Source: Cinclus cinclus (taxonomy: Eukaryota; Chordata; Aves; Passeriformes; Cinclidae). From it: DNA of 64,000 bases. A program made the position numbers and the translations under genes. The notes under the pieces were generated by a model. That model was given only the letters and a program-made list of their open reading frames with translations, did not search any database and had not been told where the DNA came from. Shown here piece by piece: positions 13,371 to 25,560 of the stretch; position 1 is the stretch's first letter, and each line of letters opens with the position of its first letter. The DNA is taken from positions 7,845,234 through 7,909,233 of the forward strand of contig NC_085059.1 in the NCBI RefSeq assembly GCF_963662255.1. Direction: 5' to 3'.

Positions 13371-13700
13371 GGCCATATCCATGCCATGCTGAACATGGGC
13401 TCTTTTCTTTCCTCGTCAAACAAGGAGATCCACGCGCTGCTCAGGGGCTGCACTTCACCTGTGGCCTTTTCCCAATGGAAAACTGATTCATAATTAGATC
13501 TCCTGGCACCAAAGAACCCTCCTAGTAAGACAGTACCACTGTCATGAAACCTGCGGTTAATTTTCACATTAACACTCCGAGGATCAATAAAAAATTCTTT
13601 GTCTGGAAAAGATCCTCCATAGTGAATCCTGGGTTCAGCCAACAAGGCAAACAAGGCTCAGTCAAATACTATTGACATTCTTCTAGGAGTCACCCTGGGG
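13371..13700 (-). pseudogene. Unidentified older sequence with a ~100-codon open minus-strand frame, broken by the LTR
   Basis: Upstream of the LTR on the minus strand there is an uninterrupted frame from a Met at 13654 to beyond 13371, including IHYGGSFPDKEF, RFHDSGTVLLGGFFGARRSN and HWEKATGEVQ. The composition is not low-complexity, but I do not recognise the family. It could be a fragment of a retrocopied gene, an older endogenous retroviral segment or a chance frame. It has no start, stop or splice context that would make it a live gene, and the LTR cuts it. Calling it a pseudogene is a guess. Confidence 0.3.
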
Positions 13701-16700
13701 AGATAATAAAGCTGGATTCACAATGAACGACATGGTTATCACTGACTTCTGAGATGTTATTCACACTTAAAGTCAGAGTTAGATGACTCACTCCGAAAAA
13801 TTTGTGCAAATTCAGCTCACTTTTCCTCTTCTCCCATTTATTTCACAGCTCATAGCTAAGGTGTGAGAGCCCCCACTGAGCCTCCACTACTGCCTCTCTT
13901 GATGCCTACCTTTTCTATTTCTTTGACTGTCTTTTGTTCTTCCCAGTCCAGCGGTTTCAGACATCTTTATTAAATAAATTATATTAATAAAGCTGCTTGA
14001 ACAGCAGTAATTTCTATGTTAATAAAACCCAGTAAGAGGATGTCTTTGACTTCACCTTCGTATTTTTAATTATATTTTGCAACAACAAATAAAGCACTCT
14101 AATCTTTATTTTTCTAAATTATTATTACAGCTTTTGTGATGGATAAAAGCAATATGTATTTTCCACAAACACCAGAAAATTAGATGAAAACAAGACATAT
14201 GGAATTAACTGAAGTGGAACTCTCCCTTTTTTGATGGATGGCCTGAAGTCTCACTAATGAGAGAAGTTTACAAAATAATTTCTGATTACTTAAGAACACA
14301 TACTACACAGACAACAGCAAATGGAAAAACCAACAGCGGAAATATTAGCTAATATAAATAAAAATAGATTACTAATCTAAGTGCAAAGATTTTTTTGCCT
14401 TTTTCAGCTCACAATGTTATTCATGCCCCTGAGCAACTCACTTAATCGTTTTTCTCATGCACTTTGTCTGTAAAACGGGAATGAAACAACATCATTTATC
14501 CCACTGGTGTAATATGTGAGTTAGAGGAAGACAAAAAAAATAACAAAATCCAAACATCTCAATTACTTAAATAGGATTTGGTACATCAGAATGACATATA
14601 CAATCTTAGCTTTTGTACTCTTCAGGGAAAAAAAAAATAATTACTTAAAATCTATACATTTCTCATTCTCAAGCATTTCACCTCTGTCTTCTTCTATTTT
14701 ATATCATTTTTAGCTACATAAAAGATGAAGTAGAGGCATTTCAAGTTGTTTTTCTCAGACTTTAAATCTTGGGTAACTTCTCATTTACCACCTTTTACCA
14801 CAAATTAATATGCACATCAAGACAAGTTCATTATCATTTAGAGGCCTGTTAAATAGATGAAAAAAGAATTGCATCTTAAAGTGCCCTGGATTATCTACTG
14901 GTATTCAGTGCTGAATAATTTTATAATTAATAATAATCAGTTTGCTTTTCTTCCTTTCTAATCAAAAAGCTCTGAAAGTATTATTTATTTTATTAGTAAA
15001 TAAATGCTTATTGTCAAAAACTACAATAACATTCCCTTTCTGAAGGTAAGGCTGTCTATATAAAATAAATAGAAAATACAATTAAATACATAAAACTATG
15101 GTATGCATATATATATGACAGTATCTAGAAGAATAAAATATTCTTATGGAAGAAAGAAAGCCAAGCTCAGCATGTGCTTTCCTGTTGATGTGAAATTTCA
15201 CTTCCCATTAGGAAAATGGCATTTGCTTTAACACAGCACCAACACAGGAGAACTGAAAAGTGAGAAGAGCATTCAAACCCATGGGAAGTACTGGTAGCTA
15301 AACAGACCCAAAATCATTGTAATCAAGCTTAATGATGTCATAATGAAAATTCTAAATAAAAAAAGTGACAGCTTTATAATGAGAACTCAGATATACTGTT
15401 GCTATTAATTATTTAGGGTTAATTATTAGAAGGAAAAAATAATTAAAATAGGCACTATACCTTTAATCAAGCACAGCACTTCAAGCTCCAGTCTCTTGGA
15501 GTTCAGTCACACACATGACAAATACAGAATGTGGGGAAAAAAAGAAAATTTAGATGGGGAAAGATGACACCACAAGCACAATTCCAAATTCATCCAGGGC
15601 TGTGCAAACACTGCCTGTCTGTTCAGGATGGCCTGAGCTTGAGAAGAGCAGTGAATAAAGCACCACACACTCTGCCTCAAATAACTCAGGTACCTCAGTA
15701 CTCTTGTCTTTCATATCTCAGTATTAATTTAGGTGAGAGCTCGTTCCAGAAGTTCTCTTAATGCTTTCTCTTCTTGCTGTTTCTGCCCAGATTTAGCACC
15801 TTAAAGCCCACACTGACACCTTTTTTCTTTAGCCTCTTTCAGCATTGTTCCTGACCAGCCTTGTTCATCTCTTTATCTTGGTAATTCTATTCCATATCAA
15901 TCCTCATACCTGAAAATTTACCTTTTCAACATGGAAGTTGAAAGTTTTCACTTCTATGAAATTCACTAGATATATTTTTTTCCTGTGATTTTACAAGTCT
16001 TTTTTTACCAGCATCATTCTGCACAGGTTAGCATCTTTAAGAAAGGACCACTGAGATTAAAAAAAATCAGAAAAAAAGGATGTAATTGAATAGTGAATAT
16101 AGAGAGAAAAAAAGGAAAAAAAAAACCACAAATGCATTCAAAATATTTTACCAAGATTCTTGCAAAGAATGCATTGAGAGAAAAAAAAATTAGAAAATTT
16201 AACAGACACACTCTACCACCTGTGTATCCAAAAATATCTATGGATTTCAGCAGAAATATAAAACTTTTGAGCATAACAGTCTCCTTGACAGTAAGACAAG
16301 AAGCCACTTTCCACAAGTGCCCTCTCTCCCCTCATCTGCATTTCAGATTATGCCGTATGTTAATTTACAACCTGGAGCCATAAGAAATTTAAGATAGTCC
16401 GTACGAAAAATGTTTTTCAGTGGAACAGGAGGAAGTTAAATGATAAGAAATCACATTTTGCCCTCTTATGCAACAGGGTCTACTTCATCCTTTAGCTGCT
16501 CACTCTGCTAAAAGATTTCCTTTGGTTCTTTCCTGGGGAAGTTTGTGGCTGCCAAAGACCAAGTGCAGAACCAAACCACAGAACTCTGGTCTTGGAGCTG
16601 CTGACAACAGAAAAATACCTTTCAGGAAAAAGGCTGCAGAAAGGTAAAGTGCAGAGATTTAGCCCAACTTCACCCTCTGTCTTGAAAGCTGAACTGATAA

Positions 16701-17320
16701 AGGGCTTTGAGAGCCATCATCTCTGTAAGATGTTCTCTTACAAGAACAAACAATAAGTGAAGTACTGACTTTACTTATCTTCTTACATATGAACAAGATG
16801 AATTTCAGCCAAACAACTTGGCTTTTTTTTTTTGTTTGTTTCAGGAATATTGCAGAGCATTAAGTAAATTATACTGCTGGACTAAATGCAGTAAACACAT
16901 GAAGTACAATACATCTTGTTTCAAAAAAAGCCTATTTGCTTTTCACTGATGCTACCAATAACTTTGAGTCTGTTTCCTTGCTAAGTAGTCATACAACCTC
17001 CAGAGACACAGATTTTAATTTCTGTTTTGAAAACAGTACCATAAACGTGTCCAGGAGCTTAATTTATTTAATCATTTGTGGAAATTTACTGTGCATTTCT
17101 GTAACAGCATTTTTTGATATTCAAGCATAACTCCTCTCTTGCAGCATAATATTTCCATCACCTGAGGAGGATCTAAGGTAAATCTCTATCAGTTGGAGCC
17201 ATTTATTTGTTTGCAGCAAACACAAGTAAACAAGCCTTTCCCATGCCTGACAAATATACGAAGAACTGCATTTCCTCCACTCCTTGAAATGGTCACTCCC
17301 TCTTTTTATCTGAATAGAAA
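13701..17320 (-). other. TENM2 intron; no gene seen
   Basis: Very AT-rich with many A- and T-runs (for example 14629-14637 and around 16060-16190). No repeat family, RNA gene or coding frame could be supported. The open frames at 16014-16316 and 16093-16383 are opposite-strand readings of the same A-rich DNA. Confidence 0.6.
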
Positions 17321-17479
17321 GGCTGCACAGAGAAGCTGTGGTTCCCTTCCACGGAAATTTCCAAAGCCAGGTTGGATGGAGTCTGAGCACCCTGATCTGG
17401 TGGAAGATGTCCCTGCCCATGGAAGGGGCCTTGGAATGAGATATTTCTGATGTCCCCTCCAACCCAAACCATTCTATGA
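17321..17479 (+). mobile_element. CR1 LINE, 3' end fragment, plus orientation
   Basis: The sequence carries CR1 3' landmarks in order: GCACAGAGAAGCTGTGG, CCAGGTTGGATGGAGTCTGAGCA, GGTGGAAGATGTCCCTGCCCATGG and CCTCCAACCCAAACC. It ends with one ATTCTATGA unit at 17471-17479. CR1 is the main avian LINE and is usually 5'-truncated, as here. Only the last 160 bases are present, with no coding part. Confidence 0.92.
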
Positions 17480-18001
17480 AAAGGATTATCAACTTCACCT
17501 GCTCCAGCTATAACTTAAGCAATCAGGATGAACAAACGCATAATGCTAGGATACGTAAAATAATTCAAATTAAATTTAAATTTAATTAGAATTCAACACC
17601 ATGATATAATAAGAAAAATAATAATTTTCAGGTAAAAAAAATTGTAACCCCTATTCTCCATTACTCCACAGCTGAGAAAATAGATACTTTAGTTTAAATA
17701 ACTCATTCAGTGCTATTAAACAATAAAACATTTGTATATTTGTATATTTTAAACACAATGTTACATTTCATAATTATACACATCATCTCATAATAATACA
17801 TCTCAAAGTTACCTCATAATTTCAGGTTTCTTTATTCTGTCAAGTCATTCTATTTATTCCAAGTTCTTCCTTTGCCTTTTTATTCTACAGATCATCATCA
17901 TGTCTTAAAATGCCAAAGTTTCTGTTTTATAAATATCACACCTGTATGGTTATGAGACTAAATTGCCACATTTCTGAAACTGTTTTTGAGATACATTTCC
18001 T
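17480..18001 (-). other. TENM2 intron; no gene seen
   Basis: AT-rich sequence containing a perfect 20-bp AT palindrome at 17568-17587. It ends at the assembly gap. Confidence 0.6.
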
Positions 18002-18201
18002 NNNNNNNNNNNNNNNNNNNNNNNNNNNNNNNNNNNNNNNNNNNNNNNNNNNNNNNNNNNNNNNNNNNNNNNNNNNNNNNNNNNNNNNNNNNNNNNNNNN
18101 NNNNNNNNNNNNNNNNNNNNNNNNNNNNNNNNNNNNNNNNNNNNNNNNNNNNNNNNNNNNNNNNNNNNNNNNNNNNNNNNNNNNNNNNNNNNNNNNNNNN
18201 N
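18002..18201. other. Assembly gap (200 N)
   Basis: Exactly 200 undetermined bases, so its real length may differ. Open frames drawn through it are meaningless. Confidence 1.
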
Positions 18202-18575
18202 TACAGTCATGGCTACAAAAAACACCACACAGCAAACCCTGTGTGGGACAGAAACACTGGGATCAAGGTCTAATGCTGTTATGCTGTCAAAGAAATGAAG
18301 GTAGAAGATGAATTTAGGAGACTGAAATTAGGATGGAAGAGTGTCATGCAATAACACTTTATAAGAGTTACAAATCTGACATATAAACTTAAAAAAAGCA
18401 AAGCTAATATATTTGACAACCACAAAGGCAGCTTATTCCAAATATACTCTCAATTACAGTCATTCTGCATTACATAAAACACAAGAACAAGTTCAGGGAA
18501 GTGCAGTATCCCAACATCATCTCAGCTTTTGCACTGTCAGCCTCCCCAAGCCTCCTGCCTGGGCAAACACCTGTG
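18202..18575 (-). other. TENM2 intron between gap and LTR; no gene seen
   Basis: Ordinary sequence becoming slightly GC-richer towards the LTR. Nothing recognisable. Confidence 0.55.
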
Positions 18576-18581
18576 GGAAGA

Positions 18582-19070
18582 TGTAGAGGAGACGAATCCC
18601 TCTGCAGACAGCCCTGCAGGGCCCCCTGGAACCTCCTTTGAGATAAGAGAAACTACTTGCTTAGAATGACTCATGTTAGAAAAAAATGTAAGCTCTTCTT
18701 CTTCTTCTTATCTTTTTAGAATATTATTGATTCTTTATAATTGGTTGTCCCAAACAAAGACAGATAATGTAGTTGGCCAAAAATGTGTTAACCCTGTTTT
18801 CCATTGGTTTACTTGTGATCCCTCCAAACCCTATAAAAGTACACGTGTGATCCCCCATCTTTGGATTTGTAGCCTGACCCCTTCAGGGATGATAATAAAG
18901 CCTGTGGAAAAAGTCTGAGCTGCTCTCCCAGTCTTTTTATGCTTCTGGAAACTGCAGGTTTCTGTGAGAAACCATGAAGCTGAGTGCCTGAAAGGCCAGC
19001 ACTCACAAACCTTGTCACTGTCCCCTGCCCAACAACAACAACAGGGCAGGGGGGACAAGAAAAAGTTACA
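18582..19070 (+). mobile_element. Solo LTR, class II/ERVK-like, plus orientation (copy 2 of a pair)
   Basis: A 489-bp element beginning TGTAGAGG and ending AGTTACA. It is flanked by the perfect 6-bp target duplication GGAAGA (18576-18581 and 19071-19076). It is the same family as the inverted copy at 12874-13364. Internal signals in order are inverted CCAAT (18803-18807), TATAAAAG (18832-18839), AATAAA (18894-18899) and a U5 ending in a CCCTGCCC...GGGCAGGG potential stem. A CTT-repeat interruption near 18705 distinguishes it from copy 1. No viral genes remain. Open frames across it (for example 18964-19473) are artefacts. Confidence 0.93.
18832..18839 (+). promoter_or_regulatory. LTR TATA box (copy 2)
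   Basis: TATAAAAG, conserved exactly with copy 1 and placed before the AATAAA at 18894. It is the likely U3 promoter of the former provirus, antisense to TENM2. Present activity is unknown. Confidence 0.65.
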
Positions 19071-20521
19071 GGAAGAGAAGGCAGTGTGCCCTCTTCCAGC
19101 AGTGCCACCCGCTTCCCACCCTGCCCCAGCAGAGCATGGAACACGGCACAGCAGCTCCTTGTGCTCTGAACATCACCACGGAAGTCTGAGGTGTTTTTCG
19201 AGGGTGAATTCTACAAATCCAGCTAAGCCTCAGCTGTGTGGCACCATCTCAAAACCACGCAGCTGTGGGCAGTGGGCTCTTCCAAACAGCCCCTGGTATG
19301 TTAAAGCAGCACCTCATTTGCGTTGCTCTGTGGCACCTGCCCCAGAACTGCCACAGCACAGTAACAAAAAGCTTCATTACACTTTGGTAATAGGAAAAAC
19401 AAGCACAAAGGTTCATTTTACTTCAGAAATGGTAAAGAAATGGGTGAACACGGATGAGAGATTGTTGCACTGAGTCAACAAGAGAGACTCACATAACTGA
19501 AGTACTGGAGATATCTAAACCCACAATCTGTTGTGTACACAGTGATTTCAGAGAGCAAATAACATTTCAGTTTTCTGTGCTGTGTTCTGGTTGAATTGTC
19601 CACATTTGAGCAATCCCAAATACAAGTGCAGGATTTTAGTCCATATATAACACTAGGTAATATATATTTCCAAGTCCCTCAAACTTAATGTTCTTTCTTC
19701 TAATTAGACTTCTGCTGGATCTGTAGGCAGTCTTATAAACCACTTTAACCTTATTTTAATTTTTCATTATGAAAATTGTAAGTATTCATTAACTTTGGAA
19801 GACATGGCATTACAGCTGTGATGTATCATTTTCATATTATTAAAAATCTACTTTATAAATTCAGTGCTTGAAGCACATACTGATAATAATGCCTTACGAG
19901 TTTTATTTTTGTAAGATTTTAGAAACCATCTGAATAGGAGCACACACAGTTGCCTAGTCATACACAAAATTTTATTTGCTGTCATGACTTTAATATTAGT
20001 GTCAAAATATATTTGCAGCAAGTTTTGCAGACACGCTAGAAACTAAACCCCAAACCCCAAAAGGAGAAACTATGTAACTAATACCATTCTTTCCACCTCT
20101 CTAACTCTTTGGCAAGATTACTTAAACAAGAATAAAGTCCAGATTATCACTTGTTGTGTGGTAAACTTTTAGCATATTGTAAACAATTTTAGTCAAAGGT
20201 AATATTTTCCCATAGAGAGACTAAGTATCATTTTAGTTTTTCTTCAATATCATTCAAATGCCTATCTCAGGGACAGAAAAACTACAAAAGAAAATCAGAT
20301 ATTGCTATGAAGCCAAATTGACTACCATCTATCAAAAGCTTTTTGGTACTCCAACTACATAATGTAGAAAATTATTATTATTTTATAATATTTAATATAG
20401 CATCATAAACTGTCATCCTTAAAACACAGTACTCAACTGGAAGTAATTTTAAAAAGTGAATATAGAGTTCTAGACCAGCTAGCATAGAGTGACTATTTGC
20501 TTGAAGGAAAAACATTTATGC

Positions 20522-20573
20522 AATTTTTTTTTCCCTTTTTTTTCCTTCATTTTTTTTTTTTTTCTCAATTGTC
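20522..20573. repeat. T-rich low-complexity run
   Basis: Blocks of 8 to 14 T separated by a few C and A. Simple low-complexity DNA. Confidence 0.85.
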
Positions 20574-23500
20574 TGACTAACATTGCTTCTGGCCTAAGTA
20601 GCAAAACCTAAAATACTGATAATTTTTATATCAGTATTTAAACAAATGGTGTTGATTAATGTATTTGTGAAGACAAAGTAGTACTGAACTGAGTCATCTG
20701 CAACTGAGCCTTTACCATTTCATATAATCAAATATGATTATGAATATAAATTTCATAATCAAAATTTCCACTTGTTTCCACAGACAGCAGAAAACTTGCT
20801 CACTTCTAGGTAAAAACTGACCACAGGCTATTCTGTGGTTTTCACACAGAACAGTGGAAAAAATACAACTGAACTTACCCAGATGCTCAAATTTCCTTAG
20901 CATTAGACATTTCTTTACATTCTACAAATGCTGGTGGAACTGCAAAACAAAAGAATTCAGCTGCAGTGTTCAGTGCCATCCCCTTGTACAAGAACATTCC
21001 TAAAAGGTTTAGGTGACACACAAATATTTTGGAAAAACATGCCAAGAGAAGAAACACGGCAAATAGCAACGACCAAGATTCCAAACTTAAGAGTGGATAA
21101 ACAAGGCAATAAGGAAAGAAGGAATATGAGAGTGAGGGATAGGCAGCTAAAAGATGTCGAACAATACTAGGATTAGCAAGGTGTACCTGGGCTCAGAACG
21201 TGGGCAGAAGGAGTAATGCTAGGAATAAAACAGATAGGTACTAATAAGTTATTCCAAGCAAATTGTTTTGGTTTTTTTTAAGCTGAGGAAGAATCTTGTA
21301 TGGCAATCAACAGAAGACCAAGATTCAACCTTCAAAATTACACTGGACAAACTACACTGAAGAGACATTTCAGCACTGATGATCAAACTGTTCTTTTGCA
21401 ATCTTCTTCAAACAACTATCTCACTTTGTTAAAGTAGTGATTGCCATAAGGAACACGCTTGACTGTCTTAAGGAAAACAGAGTCCAGCAGCATCATCAAA
21501 AGCAATTGCACTTACAGATAAGCAAGAAAACAGGAACTGCCTTCACGGCTCTGTCAAGAACAGTCAAGTGTTAAATTCAGTTTGTAACGTCCAGGTTTTT
21601 GTGAAAGTTTAGGAAAAAGTATAGGTCCTAACTACTGTATTTTCCATAACATTTCTGTAGGTGAGGGATCTATTTCTCCATTTTCAGGACTTGCTCAAAT
21701 TCAGCTAAAATGAGATCTCTTTACCTTTCACTGCATTATGAAGAAAACAGCCGACTGTTTTTTTGAGTTTTCTTCATCCATTTTAACAAGGTTCTACCAC
21801 ACACACAAACATCTGAGCCCCACTCCACCTCCCATATTTGCAGCAGCATTCCTCAGAGTGGCTTTTCCCCAGTTTTAAAAAGATAGCTTTTCATTCTGAA
21901 TTAAACAGGATGTAGAGATTGCCACCAGTGGAGGAGCAGAAATAACAAACAGCTATAACCCAACTATTCTAAGGAAGTGTAAGCAAGTAATTACAAATAA
22001 AACTGCTTACATTCATGCAACTTGTTTGGCAACAGCAGCATAGCATAAGGAAAGCTGCTACAATTCATAACAGCATCTTGCAATAAAACAGCTTTGTGCA
22101 TCCCTCTCAAACTGTTTAGTGTTCAAATCTCATCAGATGGCTGAGTAAGCATTACACTTCGGGACAGTAAATCTCTGTTTCCAATATGGTCTACATTCAC
22201 AGACATGTACTTTTGCATTCACTGTAGTCACTTCCAGCTAAGCACTCATACGGGGGAAAAAAAGGAATATGTAAAGATATCTGCATAGTATTTTGTCTGA
22301 TCAGCTATCTAGACTCAGAAACCATTTTGGAACCTTAAGGGATGAGCACCTCAACAGGAACTGACTGCTACCAGCAAAAGCTAATTTGAAGTTGGATTTA
22401 CAAACATGAAATAGCATGAAAGAACCACCTTTATACAAGTCACTGTCTCTTCAACCTGTCTTTATCCACATGACCGGGCCATATAGGGCATTGCCATGGC
22501 ATATTTTGCTTCCATTAGAGACAAACTAAAAGGTAGGAAAGTGTTTAGAAGCCACCACCAAGTTGAAATTCATGACAGAAGATGACATTATACAGGCAGA
22601 TGCTTGAAGAGCTCTATTTAGATTGACAGACAGCTTACAGAACAGAAAACTCACTTAACTGCAGCAGCTAATTAAATCTGTACAGAAAAACGCTGGGTAC
22701 TATGGATGTTCCAATAACACAGAAAAGAGCATCGTGAGATCTAATGGCTAAAACTGAAGCCAGTTTTCAAAACCCAGAGAGAAACTGGCATCTGCTTTTA
22801 ACATGGAGGCTGAGTTCCCACAGTCACTACCCATCCGTGGAAATCATGGATTTTCAGTCTACTGGTGTTTCCAGAACTTCAGAATGTGCTTAATTAAAGG
22901 AAAGATTACTGGGATCAATGTAGAAATAATCTGATGAAAGTTAATGAGCAACCCGATAGCATGCCAAGGAAGGTAACTGCAGATCCTGACCTGGAACTCT
23001 GAATCCAGAGACAAATAATATAAAACAAACAGAACAAATGCTGGGCCCTGCTTACCCAATTATACTTCCCTATCATTTTGTTTTCCTACTGATTTATAGT
23101 CTTTAAATGAATTCTCCATCAGCACTTGGATTCAGCTCCAAAACTCCCATAGTTCTCTAAGGAAGACAATGAGCTTTGGGTGGTATTTTTATTTGTCTGA
23201 AACTTTCCTTATGCCGTTTCTTACTAGGAGAAGCATGTGTATTTGGGTCCAGCCACAATATTTTAAAAGCTTCCAGAAATCACATACTACATTGAAGGTA
23301 TTAGGAGAACAAACAGGGAGGACAGAGGAAGTATCAGCACAGCAATCATCACCACGGATCAACCGGCTGTCCACTGAGCCTAGAATTTAGTCCCCAGTAG
23401 TAAGACATTTCAAAAGAATATGGAGGGGAAAAATAAAGCAGAAAAGACAATTACAGAGCAAACAAAACCACACCTAAAACCTGGTCCCAATGCATTTGAG

Positions 23501-24868
23501 CTGAGAACTGGCTCGTGCACTGGAGCAGTGAATACCCTCTGGTGCTTAACCCATCTTCCACACATTCCACTAAAATACAAATATCTAATCCTTTCCTTAT
23601 TTCTTTCTGAAGATGCAGACCTTAAAAACATGTGGCTTTGGAGAGTTCAACAATGTATAATCCAAAAGAAATGCTGTTGTACATTAAATATTTGCTGAAC
23701 TCAGTTTTATTTAAATAGTTCTTTCTTCCTGTATCATGAGAAAAGAGTAGAAGAAGAAAAATGGCCTAATTGCTCTTTACTAGAAAACAAGCTATAGAGG
23801 GGTTCCCAAGTTCATGGAAACATGATATTCAGTAAAACAAATTCAGGACAACATGTAAAAACTCATTTTCTGGAACACACCTAGGATGCATGGACAGATA
23901 ATCCCATTTCAAATCCAGCTCAAATGTCAAAGCTTTTTAAATCTGACATTTCAATGTTAATAGATGTATTAGAAAAGAATCTAAGTATCTCCATCAGTTT
24001 GAGGACACTCACAAATAATCAGCCTCCCTTCCAAACACTTCTTGCTGAAAACCAGATCCTAAAAAATATCAACTGAACTGTAGATCATTTTGAAGACAAG
24101 ACATAGAAGGTGGAACAAATTTTCAAGATTTGCTCAATGTTAGCCATTTTCATTATTAGAATTAATAAAAAAAAAATTCATTTAAAATATATTTTTTAAG
24201 AATAATAATATTATTTCATCTCCATGGAGTACATTATTTCTCTTTACAGTAGATTTTAATATGAGAAGGAGCATCCACAGATGTGTGTAAACAAATCTCT
24301 TAGAAGAGCACGTGCTCACGTGTGTATGAGAAAATGGAGTAGGCTTTATAGGATCAAAAATTATTCTTTTCAGTATCCTAAGTCTTAAAATTCTACTACA
24401 TAGCAGAGTAAAGGGACAAGGGAAAAAAAAAAATACACAAAGGTTTTGTTCAACATTCAGCCAGGACCCAGCACTATAAGATGAGCAAACATGGCTTTCT
24501 TTGAACCACAAGATCTATTTGAAACCATGAAGCATAGAAAGCATATTTCCAATTAATTTTGAAGTTCTTCTGAAAAGGTATTTGCATGAAAATGGTTACT
24601 ACGCCTATTTAGGGTAGACCTGAGGTTTTAATTTTTTTCCTTTTATTCTGTGTGTGCTTACTACATGTTGATAACATCTAGTTTTTAGAAGTTATCCTTT
24701 TATGTGTGGTTTACACAATGTGCGCGTAACTTTGCAAATGGTTTAAAAAAACAGAACCTAGTTTAACTTAATCATCAACTAATGAGGAGTCCAGTAAAGG
24801 AGCAGTAAAAATAGAAGTTTAAAAATTAGAAAGCTAAATAAAGGAGCAAAAAAGGGGAAAAAAGGAGT

Positions 24869-24888
24869 ATAACTCTATATAGAGTTAT
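24869..24888. repeat. Perfect 20-bp palindrome
   Basis: ATAACTCTATATAGAGTTAT is its own reverse complement. It can form a short cruciform or serve as a dimeric protein site, or it may be chance in AT-rich DNA. Confidence 0.8.
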
Positions 24889-25407
24889 GTATTTGCAACA
24901 GAAATCCTGCATTCTGAGTCTCTAATTTAAACTCTAAACAGATGCTGATTTTTAATAATGATCAGTTGTAGGAAACTGCCAAGAATAAAAAGTTATTCCC
25001 TGAGAGAAACTGTGTATACAGAGAATTCTCATATTATATCTAGCTGTTTATTCCAGAAATACATATTAATACTAGAATAGTGCTGTGTTTGCCAGCACTG
25101 GTGTTATTTCTTACTACTGGAGATCTCATCAGCATCACAGCTGCTCAAGTGGTCCAGCAGGTGAGAAGAGATGAAGATGAGTCTTGTTCAGCAAAGTCCA
25201 GGTCAGACACTCAGACTCTCCATGGTCAGTCCAGGAGGTCTGAGCACCCAACCATGCCCACCCACCCAACTCACAATGGATGAAGATGCAAAATGGTGAA
25301 GTGCCAAGGAAACGGGATGGAAGGGGAATGTAAGGGAAGTGAAAAAGAAGAGATTATCACAACTCATTTAAACTACCATTAGCAAACCAGAGAGCTTTAT
25401 GCTCAGA

Positions 25408-25560
25408 AGGAAAAAAATATAAAAACAAAACAAACACACAAATAAAACTAAATCTCCAAATATTAGAAACAACAACAACAACAAAAGAAACAAAGAACAA
25501 AAATAAAAAAACAAACAAAACAAACAAAAAACCCCAAAACCACAACAAAACAAAATCCAC
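25408..25560. repeat. A-rich CAAAA/CAA low-complexity stretch
   Basis: About 150 bases made almost only of A with scattered C. On the minus strand it gives spurious Phe/Leu/Val-rich frames (25357-25610) that look like membrane segments but are not genes. Confidence 0.85.

Noticed and set aside
17910..18311. Open frames of 90-133 codons around 18 kb
   Set aside because: Most of each frame is the 200-N assembly gap.
18809..19473. Open frames on both strands, with a similar frame at 12926-13135
   Set aside because: The matching peptides are simply the two copies of the same solo LTR read in corresponding frames, not a gene pair.
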